From positions 1 to 6,654 of the forward strand of contig JAEWEN010000026.1 of NCBI GenBank assembly GCA_023389275.1: a DNA stretch of 6,654 bases, written 5' to 3'. The position numbers and the translations under genes are program-made. The notes under the pieces were generated by a model, which did not search any database, had not been told where the DNA came from, and saw only the letters and a program-made list of their open reading frames with translations. The first letter of the stretch is position 1; each line of letters begins with the position of its first letter. This DNA is from Bacillota bacterium (GTDB taxonomy: Bacteria > Bacillota > Clostridia > Clostridiales > Caloramatoraceae). Positions 1-5,643 of the stretch are shown in pieces.

Positions 1-13
1 TAACTCAACTAGC

Positions 14-131
14 ATCAAGTGATGATGGCAAAGAGGATACACCCGTTCCCATTCCGAACACGAAGGTTAAGCTCTTTAACGCCGATAGTACTAGTCTGGA
101 GACGGACTGGGAGGGTAGGAAGTCGCTTGGT
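14..131 (+). rRNA. rrf: 5S ribosomal RNA
   Basis: 5S rRNA, a structural RNA of the large ribosomal subunit. The conserved core CCCGTTCCCATTCCGAACAC lies at 42-61 and is followed by GGTTAAGCTC and GCCGATAGTACT, which are hallmark loop B/C and helix III segments. The terminal helix is visible: bases 14-22 (ATCAAGTGA) pair with 123-131 (TCGCTTGGT), allowing G-T wobbles. The resulting length of about 118 bases is normal for Firmicutes. Ends may be off by one or two bases. Bases 1-13 would be spacer after a 23S gene outside the window, so this is the 3' part of an rRNA operon. Confidence 0.95.
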
Positions 132-220
132 AAAAGTGGCCCAGTAGCTCAGTTGGTTAGAGTGCTGGCCTGTCACGCCAGAGGTCGAGGGTTCGAGCCC
201 CTTCTGGGTCGCCACTTTTA
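131..220 (+). repeat. 10-bp inverted repeat bracketing tRNA-Asp
   Basis: TAAAAGTGGC at 131-140 and GCCACTTTTA at 211-220 are perfect reverse complements lying at the two edges of tRNA-Asp. With the normal acceptor stem formed, 131-137 could still pair with 214-220 as a seven-bp extension after a three-base bulge (211-213). The full 10-bp pairing would instead displace the top of the acceptor stem and cover the CCA end. The repeat is seen directly; any effect on precursor processing is inference. Confidence 0.6.
138..214 (+). tRNA. tRNA-Asp (anticodon GTC)
   Basis: Aspartate tRNA with a full cloverleaf. The acceptor arm 138-144 pairs with 204-210. The anticodon stem 165-169 pairs with 177-181, and the seven-base loop 170-176 carries GTC at 172-174. 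The T-arm GGGTTCGAGCCCC is intact. The discriminator is G211 and CCA is encoded at 212-214. It starts only six bases after the 5S RNA, so it is transcribed with the rRNA operon. The bases just outside it (131-137 and 214-220) are complementary to one another; see the finding on this inverted repeat. Confidence 0.97.
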
Positions 221-225
221 AATAT

Positions 226-300
<75 letters not shown>

Positions 301-301
<1 letters not shown>

Positions 302-333
302 AAAGTCTATTTCGTATGAAATAGACTTTTTTT
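301..333 (+). terminator. Rho-independent terminator of the rRNA/tRNA operon
   Basis: Bases 301-313 pair perfectly with 318-330 (13 bp) around a GTAT loop (314-317), and the 3' arm runs straight into a T tract ending at 333. The hairpin begins at the terminal A of the tRNA-Thr CCA, so the mature tRNA end lies inside the base of the stem. It should separate the stable RNA operon from the protein genes downstream. Confidence 0.9.
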
Positions 334-377
334 ATTTTATATGATAATTTTATATAAAAAGCTTTAGGAGAGGAATT

Positions 378-848
378 ATGTTTTATAGAGTGAAGCAGTT
401 TTTCTTAGCTATATTTGCTAGATTAACAAAGGAAGACTACGATTTTATAAATAAGTATTTAGATGAAAAAGATAAATTACTGTTTAACTCTTTACCTACA
501 CATGAAAAAAAGCATTGTATAAATGTAGCTATATTTTTTAGAGATAATAATAATGTAGATGATAAATTTATTAAAGCTGCTCTTTTACATGATATAGGTA
601 AAAGAAATTCAGGACTTAATCCTATATTTAAAGGAATTATAGTTATAATGAATAAAATATCAGAGTCTGCAACAAGAAAGTTACAGTTTATAAAACCTAT
701 AAATGTTTATTATAATCATCCTTATATAGGGTATGAATTATATAAAGATATAGATGAAGAAATAGCTTATATAATAAAAAATCATCATAATTATAATTGT
801 ACAGATAAAATAGTTAAAATGCTTCAAGAAGCAGATTGTAAAAATTAA
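378..848 (+). CDS. HD-domain phosphohydrolase-like protein
   Basis: A 156-residue protein of the HD superfamily of metal-dependent phosphohydrolases. Visible ligands in order are His46 (in KKHCINVA), the signature His71-Asp72 (in ALLHDIGK), His114 (in NHPYIGYE), the His136-His137 pair (in KNHHNY) and Asp153 near the C-terminus. This is a complete set for a small stand-alone HD domain, so it is probably active, but the substrate (nucleotide, cyclic nucleotide or other phosphoester) cannot be read from the sequence. The first 16 residues are basic and hydrophobic (FYRVKQFFLAIFARL) and could touch the membrane, though this is too weak to call a TM segment. The ATG at 378 is preceded by AGGAGAGG at 366-373, a strong ribosome site. 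It lies 44 bases after the RNA terminator and 66 bases before the next gene, with no terminator between them. The function of this subfamily is unknown to me. Confidence 0.85.
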   Translation: MFYRVKQFFLAIFARLTKEDYDFINKYLDEKDKLLFNSLPTHEKKHCINVAIFFRDNNNVDDKFIKAALLHDIGKRNSGLNPIFKGIIVIMNKISESATRKLQFIKPINVYYNHPYIGYELYKDIDEEIAYIIKNHHNYNCTDKIVKMLQEADCKN

Positions 849-869
849 TATAAAAATAGGAAAAACTGG

Positions 870-881
870 ACATAATAAATA
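870..881 (+). promoter_or_regulatory. Repeated upstream motif ACATAATAAATA (copy 1)
   Basis: This 12-mer recurs exactly at 1766-1777, and its first eight bases recur at 4634-4641, each time 44-52 bases before a start codon. CATAATA resembles the -10 element of SigG-type promoters (CATNNTA) and is one base from the vegetative TATAAT. ATATA at 848-852, 18 bases upstream, matches a SigG-like -35 in four of five positions. Such matches are easy to get by chance in AT-rich DNA, so this is a candidate only. Confidence 0.25.
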
Positions 882-901
882 ATATTATATTTTGATACTT
901 T

Positions 902-908
902 GGAGGAG
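902..908 (+). promoter_or_regulatory. Ribosome binding site that fixes the start of the GerMN-like gene
   Basis: GGAGGAG at 902-908 lies six bases before the ATG at 915. The reading frame can be extended to a TTG at 900, but that codon overlaps this ribosome site, so 915 is the real start. Confidence 0.85.
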
Positions 909-914
909 TGTTTT

Positions 915-1742
915 ATGAACAAAAAAGTATTGTACTTTACATATAGTATTGTTGTTATGTCTATTTTATTTACCATAGGAATATTTATTAAAGTAAATAT
1001 AGATAAAACTTCAAAAACAGCTAGTGCTGATAAAGAAATGCCTATGATAGTTTATTTACTAAATAAGCAAAATGAAAAATTAGATGCTGAGGTTATAAAT
1101 ATTCCTATTAAGAAAAACATTTATAAATCTATAGTAGAATCTCTTATTTCAACCTCAAGTGCTTATGTGAATAAAGACTTTAAGTTAAAGTCAGTTAAAA
1201 AAATTGATAATTATATTAAAGTAAAGTTTTCAAGTTCATTTAAGGAAAGTCTTTCTTATAATGAAGAGATATTTTATTTATATAATATGTCTATTGCAAA
1301 TACACTTTTAGAATTAAAAGATATAGAGTATGTAGAAATATATTCTGGAGATGAAAAAGTAAATGTTAAAAATATAGATAGGTTTAAAAAAGACACTAGC
1401 ATTATAGCTATGAAAGAATTTAATTCTCCTAAGAATTTAGTTGAGTACCAAATGAACTTAGAGAAAAAAGGAGACTTTCTTAAAAGCTATTTATTAATGG
1501 ATCACCTATCTAAAGAAAGAAAAACCTATTATGAATATTTAGCTGAAATGAAGGAAATAGAATCTATAGGGTTTTTAAATGGAGAATTTAAAGTATTAAA
1601 TGAAACTATAAAAGATAATACAGCTGTTGTAGAAGTTGAATTTAGAAACGTAAAAAAAGACGGAAGCTATTTAAATACATCTGTGGTAAATGTTAATTGT
1701 ATTAAGACAAATAATACTTGGTGGGTCTCTTGGACTAATTAG
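915..1742 (+). CDS. Membrane-anchored GerMN-like domain protein
   Basis: A 275-residue protein. Residues 1-6 are polar/basic (MNKKVL), and residues 7-26 form one hydrophobic segment (signal anchor or uncleaved signal), so the rest should lie outside the membrane. Residues about 44-155 resemble the GerMN domain of GerM, the spore-germination and sporulation protein: a beta strand (MIVYLLNKQNEKLDAEVINIP), a helix (IYKSIVESLIST), a K-rich strand pair, an aligned VKFSSSF segment, then a helix (YNMSIANTLLEL) and strand (IEYVEIYSGDEKV). Residues about 170-275 look like an NTF2/DUF4878-type fold: helices with a YYEYLAEMKEI segment, then strands ending in NNTWWVSWTN. There is no lipobox Cys. It sits 75 bases before the UPF0182 gene with no terminator between, suggesting co-expression. 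A role in sporulation or envelope assembly is inferred from the domain only; the GerMN call comes from fold pattern, not a search. Confidence 0.7.
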   Translation: MNKKVLYFTYSIVVMSILFTIGIFIKVNIDKTSKTASADKEMPMIVYLLNKQNEKLDAEVINIPIKKNIYKSIVESLISTSSAYVNKDFKLKSVKKIDNYIKVKFSSSFKESLSYNEEIFYLYNMSIANTLLELKDIEYVEIYSGDEKVNVKNIDRFKKDTSIIAMKEFNSPKNLVEYQMNLEKKGDFLKSYLLMDHLSKERKTYYEYLAEMKEIESIGFLNGEFKVLNETIKDNTAVVEVEFRNVKKDGSYLNTSVVNVNCIKTNNTWWVSWTN

Positions 1743-1759
1743 ACCTAACCTTTATAATT

Positions 1760-1788
1760 TTCAAAACATAATAAATATGTTATATTAT
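1760..1788 (+). promoter_or_regulatory. Possible vegetative promoter before the UPF0182 gene
   Basis: TTCAAA at 1760-1765 (four of six to TTGACA) and TATTAT at 1783-1788 (five of six to TATAAT) are 17 bases apart and would start RNA about 20-25 bases before the start codon. The region is almost pure A/T, so the match is weak evidence. It overlaps copy 2 of the ACATAATA motif, which is an alternative -10. Confidence 0.25.
1766..1777 (+). promoter_or_regulatory. Repeated upstream motif ACATAATAAATA (copy 2)
   Basis: Identical over 12 bases to 870-881 and followed, at nearly the same distance (14 versus 15 bases), by TTATATT. It also forms the left half of a small dyad, AACATA-ATAAA-TATGTT (1765-1781). 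It lies 52 bases before the UPF0182 start. No convincing -35 of a sporulation sigma factor is visible upstream, so the role is open. Confidence 0.25.
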
Positions 1789-1817
1789 AACTATATTATT
1801 ATATAGGAGGATAAGAG

Positions 1818-4517
1818 ATGAAAAATTACCTTTATAAGATTATAGGGGCGATTGTTATATTAGGACTAATTATAGTGGTTTCATCAGGATTTTTAGTAGA
1901 TCTTCAGTGGTTTAAAGAAGTTGGCTATTTAAATGTATTTACTAAAACCCTATTTACTAAAGTTCTAGTATTTATACCGACTTTTATAATCTTTTTTGCA
2001 TCTATAGTATTCTACATTAAAACACTTAAATCAAAGTTTTTAAGTTTTGTAGATGAAGTAGAGTTTGGTTTTAACATATCAAATGTTACAAACAAATTTA
2101 TAGGGGGAATTTCAGCTATAGTAGCTTTTATAGTATCACTATTATTTACTGAAAGCTTTTGGTACAAAATACTTCAGTTTATAAATGCTACACCTACAAA
2201 TATTAAAGACCCTATATACTCTTTAGATGCTTCGTTTTATATGTTTAAACTTCCTCTAATTAAGTCTATACTTTCACTATTTATGTTTATAATTATAGTT
2301 CTAGGTGTTGTTGCACTTATATTCTATTTTACATTAAAAGCTCAAGAAGGAATAAATGGACTTCGTGGTGTTATAGACATTGAAAAAGGAACAAAAGAAA
2401 GATTTATTGCAAGACAGCTTTCTAGTCTTGGAGCAATATTCTTAGTATTTTTATCAATAGAATTTTTAATAAAAGCAATAGAGCTTGTATACTCACCTAG
2501 TGGTGTTACTTATGGTGCAGGGTATACAGATATACATGTAACTTTACCTGCATTTGTTATTATTGCAGTGGTTTGTTTAATTTCAGCTATTATATTTGTT
2601 TACTGCGTTTCTAAAAAAAGATTTAGACCTGTTATGTATTCAGCTGGTGTTATTGTTGCACTTATAGTTGTACAAGCAGTTGCAGCAGGAATAGTTGAAA
2701 GATTTATAGTAACTCCAAACGCAAGAGATAAGGAAATGCCTTATATAACAAATAATATAGAATTTACCAGAAATGCCTTTGGTTTGAATAATATTGAACA
2801 AAGAGACTTTCCTGTTCAAACAAATTTAACACCTAAGGATATTGAAGAAAATAAGGTTACAATAGATAATATAAGAATAAACGAGTTTGATAGAACTGGA
2901 GAGGTTTACAATCAAATCCAGGCTATAAGAAACTACTATAAGTTTAATAATATTGATATAGATAGATATATGATAGACGGAAAGCTTAGACAAGTACTTA
3001 TAGCACCTAGAGAACTTGACAACTCTAACAGGGAAGAGAAGTTCCAAACTTGGCAAAATAAGCACTTATTCTATACACATGGATATGGAATAGTTGCTTC
3101 CTATAGTAATAGTGTAGGGTCTACTGGACTTCCAAACTTTATATCTAAAGATATTCCTGTAACTGGTCCAATAAAAGTAGATAAGCCTCAAATATACTTT
3201 GGTGAGCTTACTAAGGATTACTCAATAGTTGGAGCAAAATCAAATGAAATAGACCACCCATCAGGAAATGAAAATGAAGAAACAAGATATAATGGAAAAG
3301 CTGGTATTCCACTTACATTTGCAAATAGAGTTTTATTTGCTATAAACCAAAAAAGTATAAACTTCCTACTTTCTAGTGAAATAACTTCACAAAGTAAAAT
3401 TATACTTCATAAAGACATAGTTGAAAGAGTTAAGAAAATAGCTCCTTTTATTGAATATGATAGAGATCCATATATAGTTGCTAGTGAAGGAAAACTAAAA
3501 TGGATTATAAATGGATATACAGTATCTGATAAGTATCCATATGCTGAAAAGTATGGTGATATAAATTATATTAGAAACTCTGTAAAAGCTGTTGTAGATG
3601 CATATGATGGAACAGTTGAATTTTATTTAGAAGATGAGTCAGATGTTATTGCTACAACAATATCAAAAATGTATCCTGGATTATTTAAGAATATTAAAGA
3701 AATGCCAAAAGATCTTCAGAATCATTTAAGATACTCAGAAGATGTGTTTATGCTTCAATCATCAGTTTATGAAAAGTATCATATGACAAATCCTATGATA
3801 TTCTATAACAATGAGGACCTTTGGAGCATAGCTAAATATAAGGCAAAAGATGGTAAAGAAACACAGGTTAGTCCTGTTTATCAGTTAATGAGACTTCCAG
3901 GAGATAAGGAAGAGAAGTTCTTACTAACTATTCCTTATACTGTTGCTAAAAAGGAAAATATGGTTTCATGGCTTACTGTTGAAGCAGATGCAGAGAAAAC
4001 AAAACTTGTTCTTCTTAAGTTCCCAAAAGAGCAGGCAGTATATGGACCACAACAGTTTAATTCAAAAATAAATACAGATACAGATATATCTCAAGAACTT
4101 ACTTTATGGAGTCAACAAGGTAGTGGTGTACAGTTTGGTGAGGTAAATATTATACCAATTAAAAACTCTCTGCTTTATGTTAAGCCACTATATCTAAAAT
4201 CACAAAGCGGTAAGGGACTTCCAGAACTGAAAAGAGTTATAGTTCAGTATGGAGACAGAATAGTTATGGAAGAAAATATACCAAAAGCATTAACTAGATT
4301 ATTTGGTTCAGAAGTAAAAGATGATACTACTAGCCAGCCACAACAAGGAGGACAACAACCTTCACAGGCTGAAACAGCAGTAGACATAGCAAACAAAGCT
4401 GCAGACCTATTTAAAAAAGCAACAGAAGCTCAAAAGAAAGGTGACTGGGCAGGCTATGGAAATTATCTAAAAGAATTAGAAAATGAACTTAATAAACTAC
4501 AACAAAACTTAAAATAA
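1818..4517 (+). CDS. UPF0182 family integral membrane protein
   Basis: An 899-residue, full-length member of UPF0182, a conserved bacterial family of unknown function. Seven hydrophobic segments are visible at about residues 8-28, 48-68, 94-112, 148-172, 202-222, 243-264 and 272-292. A long soluble region (about 300-830), probably outside the cell, follows. Family signatures recognised are DPIYSLDASFYMFKLPL (131-147), YGAGYTDIHVTLPA (232-245), PNARDKEMPYITNNI (300-314), FYTHGYGIVASY (418-429), APFIEYDRDPYIV (542-554), NYIRNSVKAVVDAYDGTV (583-600), YHMTNPMIFYNNEDLW (654-669), FPKEQAVYGPQQF (735-747) and LPELKRVIV (801-809). A Gln/Pro-rich linker (835-853) leads to an amphipathic, probably coiled-coil tail (854-899) containing GDWAGYG, common in this family. 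The start at 1818 has AGGAGG at 1805-1810. No frameshift is seen. It ends at a strong terminator and may share a transcript with the GerMN-like gene. Function is not known; an envelope role is inference from topology. Confidence 0.95.
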   Translation: MKNYLYKIIGAIVILGLIIVVSSGFLVDLQWFKEVGYLNVFTKTLFTKVLVFIPTFIIFFASIVFYIKTLKSKFLSFVDEVEFGFNISNVTNKFIGGISAIVAFIVSLLFTESFWYKILQFINATPTNIKDPIYSLDASFYMFKLPLIKSILSLFMFIIIVLGVVALIFYFTLKAQEGINGLRGVIDIEKGTKERFIARQLSSLGAIFLVFLSIEFLIKAIELVYSPSGVTYGAGYTDIHVTLPAFVIIAVVCLISAIIFVYCVSKKRFRPVMYSAGVIVALIVVQAVAAGIVERFIVTPNARDKEMPYITNNIEFTRNAFGLNNIEQRDFPVQTNLTPKDIEENKVTIDNIRINEFDRTGEVYNQIQAIRNYYKFNNIDIDRYMIDGKLRQVLIAPRELDNSNREEKFQTWQNKHLFYTHGYGIVASYSNSVGSTGLPNFISKDIPVTGPIKVDKPQIYFGELTKDYSIVGAKSNEIDHPSGNENEETRYNGKAGIPLTFANRVLFAINQKSINFLLSSEITSQSKIILHKDIVERVKKIAPFIEYDRDPYIVASEGKLKWIINGYTVSDKYPYAEKYGDINYIRNSVKAVVDAYDGTVEFYLEDESDVIATTISKMYPGLFKNIKEMPKDLQNHLRYSEDVFMLQSSVYEKYHMTNPMIFYNNEDLWSIAKYKAKDGKETQVSPVYQLMRLPGDKEEKFLLTIPYTVAKKENMVSWLTVEADAEKTKLVLLKFPKEQAVYGPQQFNSKINTDTDISQELTLWSQQGSGVQFGEVNIIPIKNSLLYVKPLYLKSQSGKGLPELKRVIVQYGDRIVMEENIPKALTRLFGSEVKDDTTSQPQQGGQQPSQAETAVDIANKAADLFKKATEAQKKGDWAGYGNYLKELENELNKLQQNLK

Positions 4518-4526
4518 CATGTTAAG

Positions 4527-4568
4527 AAAAAGGCATATTAGTCGAAAAAAGACTAATATGCCTTTTTT
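4527..4568 (+). terminator. Rho-independent terminator after the UPF0182 gene
   Basis: Bases 4527-4543 pair perfectly with 4551-4567 (17 bp) around a seven-base loop (GAAAAAA), with the T run 4563-4568 forming the tail. It begins ten bases after the UPF0182 stop codon. The A run on the 5' arm would make it work on the minus strand as well, but no minus-strand gene faces it. It separates the UPF0182 gene from the NlpC/P60 gene, which therefore needs its own promoter within the following 110 bases. Confidence 0.9.
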
Positions 4569-4633
4569 ACATAATTATTACATTAAAGCTATTAGGAAAT
4601 ATAGGTTTATTACGATTATATAAATAAAGGGTT

Positions 4634-4641
4634 ACATAATA
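4634..4641 (+). promoter_or_regulatory. Repeated upstream motif ACATAATA (copy 3)
   Basis: The third occurrence of the core motif, 44 bases before the GTG start of the NlpC/P60 gene and after the terminator at 4527-4568. ATA at 4618-4620 lies 14 bases before CATAATA, a spacing seen for SigE-type promoters (ATA then CATACAAT). The sequence fit is only partial. A vegetative promoter elsewhere in 4570-4660 cannot be excluded. Confidence 0.25.
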
Positions 4642-4666
4642 ATTAAAATTTTTACAACTGGAGAAA

Positions 4667-4673
4667 GGGGGAG
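4667..4673 (+). promoter_or_regulatory. Ribosome binding site supporting a GTG start
   Basis: GGGGGAG at 4667-4673, within AAAGGGGGAG, sits four to six bases before the GTG at 4678. The nearby ATG at 4676 shares the site but reads ATG-TGA, so it cannot be the gene start. Confidence 0.7.
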
Positions 4674-4677
4674 AAAT

Positions 4678-5643
4678 GTGATAGGGATAAGAAAAAAGAT
4701 TGTAGCATCTTTTATAATTGCTATGGTATCTTTAACAACTGTATCTGCCTTTGCAGCACAGGTTGTAGACAAAAAAGTAGCAACTGTAACTGCTAAAAGT
4801 GGACTAAATGTTAGAAAAAATCCTAAAGTGGAATCAGGTAATAAAATAGGCGTAGTATTAAATGGACAAAAATACAACGTTCTAGAAGAAAAAAATGGTT
4901 GGTGCAAAATAAGTGTTAAAGGCTTAGAAGGCTGGGTAAGTAAGGATTATTTAAGTATAACAACTGAAAAAGTTGAAAAACCTGAAAAACCACAAAAACC
5001 AGAAAAAGAAACTAAATACTTATATGTAAATGTTGATGGTTTAAACTTTAGGGAATCGCCTACTACAAAATCAAAAATCCTAAGTGTTTTAGATAAAGGC
5101 GAGAAAATAGAGTTTTTAGAAGACTGTAAAGGCTGGACAAAAGTTAGCTATAAAGGACAAATTGGTTATTTAGGTAGTAGCTATTTAACAGACAAGCCTA
5201 TAGAAAATGATAAAGTAGAAAATCCAACTATAGATAAACCAAGTTCAGAAAAACCAGATTCAGATAATATTAATGAAAATGTTGATGTTATAGAAGTTGC
5301 AAATGAACAAATAGGTAAACCATATAAATATGCAGCTGTAGGACCAGAGTCATTTGACTGTTCAGGTCTTATACAATATATATTTAAAGAAAAAGGAATA
5401 AAGCTTCCAAGAACATCTAAGCAGCAATCTACATATGGAGAAACAGTTTGCTACACAGATTTAGAGCCTGGGGATTTAGTATTTTCAAGTACAGATGGTA
5501 GCGGAAAAGTTAGCCACGTAGGAATATACATAGGAAATGATGAAATGATTCATGCACCAAAACCAGGTGATGTAGTTAAAAAAGAAAAAATTAATAGTAG
5601 ATATTGGAATAAAGCTTATTTATGGTCAAAAAGAGTAATGTAA
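4678..5643 (+). CDS. Secreted SH3b-SH3b-NlpC/P60 peptidoglycan endopeptidase
   Basis: A 321-residue exported cell-wall hydrolase that should cut peptide stems of peptidoglycan. Residues 1-27 form a signal peptide (RKK, then a hydrophobic core and AFA as a signal-peptidase site). Two bacterial SH3 wall-binding domains follow at about 35-95 (GLNVRKNP, GWVSKDYL) and 114-172 (GLNFRESP, GYLGSSYL). They are joined by a Lys/Pro/Glu linker with repeated EKPEKPQKPEK; a second polar linker covers 173-203. The NlpC/P60 domain (204-321) has the catalytic Cys228 in FDCSGL, His280 in SHVGIYIG and His292 in IHAPKPG, so it should be active. The start is GTG with a good ribosome site; the adjacent ATG runs into a stop at once. 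Its last 22 bases overlap the next gene. No terminator follows, so the molybdoenzyme is probably on the same transcript. It resembles many clostridial NlpC/P60 wall enzymes used in growth, division or sporulation. Confidence 0.95.
   Translation: MIGIRKKIVASFIIAMVSLTTVSAFAAQVVDKKVATVTAKSGLNVRKNPKVESGNKIGVVLNGQKYNVLEEKNGWCKISVKGLEGWVSKDYLSITTEKVEKPEKPQKPEKETKYLYVNVDGLNFRESPTTKSKILSVLDKGEKIEFLEDCKGWTKVSYKGQIGYLGSSYLTDKPIENDKVENPTIDKPSSEKPDSDNINENVDVIEVANEQIGKPYKYAAVGPESFDCSGLIQYIFKEKGIKLPRTSKQQSTYGETVCYTDLEPGDLVFSSTDGSGKVSHVGIYIGNDEMIHAPKPGDVVKKEKINSRYWNKAYLWSKRVM

Noticed and set aside
320..377. Promoter for the HD gene (TAGACT at 322 with GATAAT at 343)
   Set aside because: The -35 lies inside the terminator stem and the spacing is only 15; too weak to annotate, although some promoter is expected here.
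879..888. Palindrome ATAATATTAT before the GerMN-like gene, considered as a PerR/Fur-type box
   Set aside because: Too short and pure A/T; it does not match the 15-19 base consensus of those regulators.
900..914. TTG start at 900 for the GerMN-like protein
   Set aside because: The TTG overlaps the ribosome site GGAGGAG; ATG 915 has ideal spacing and begins a normal signal-anchor sequence.
2826..3065. Minus-strand open frame of 79 codons
   Set aside because: Lies fully inside the UPF0182 coding sequence, with no ribosome site or recognisable domain; a shadow of the real gene.
4345..4351. AAGGAGG inside the UPF0182 gene
   Set aside because: A strong ribosome-site word, but no start codon follows within a useful distance; it simply encodes part of the Gln/Gly linker.
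4569..4666. Possible riboswitch leader before the NlpC/P60 gene
   Set aside because: Only about 100 AT-rich bases, with no conserved GC-rich core, no second terminator and no recognised aptamer motif.
4632..4907. Minus-strand open frame of 91 codons
   Set aside because: Antisense to the signal peptide and first SH3b domain of the NlpC/P60 gene; no independent support.
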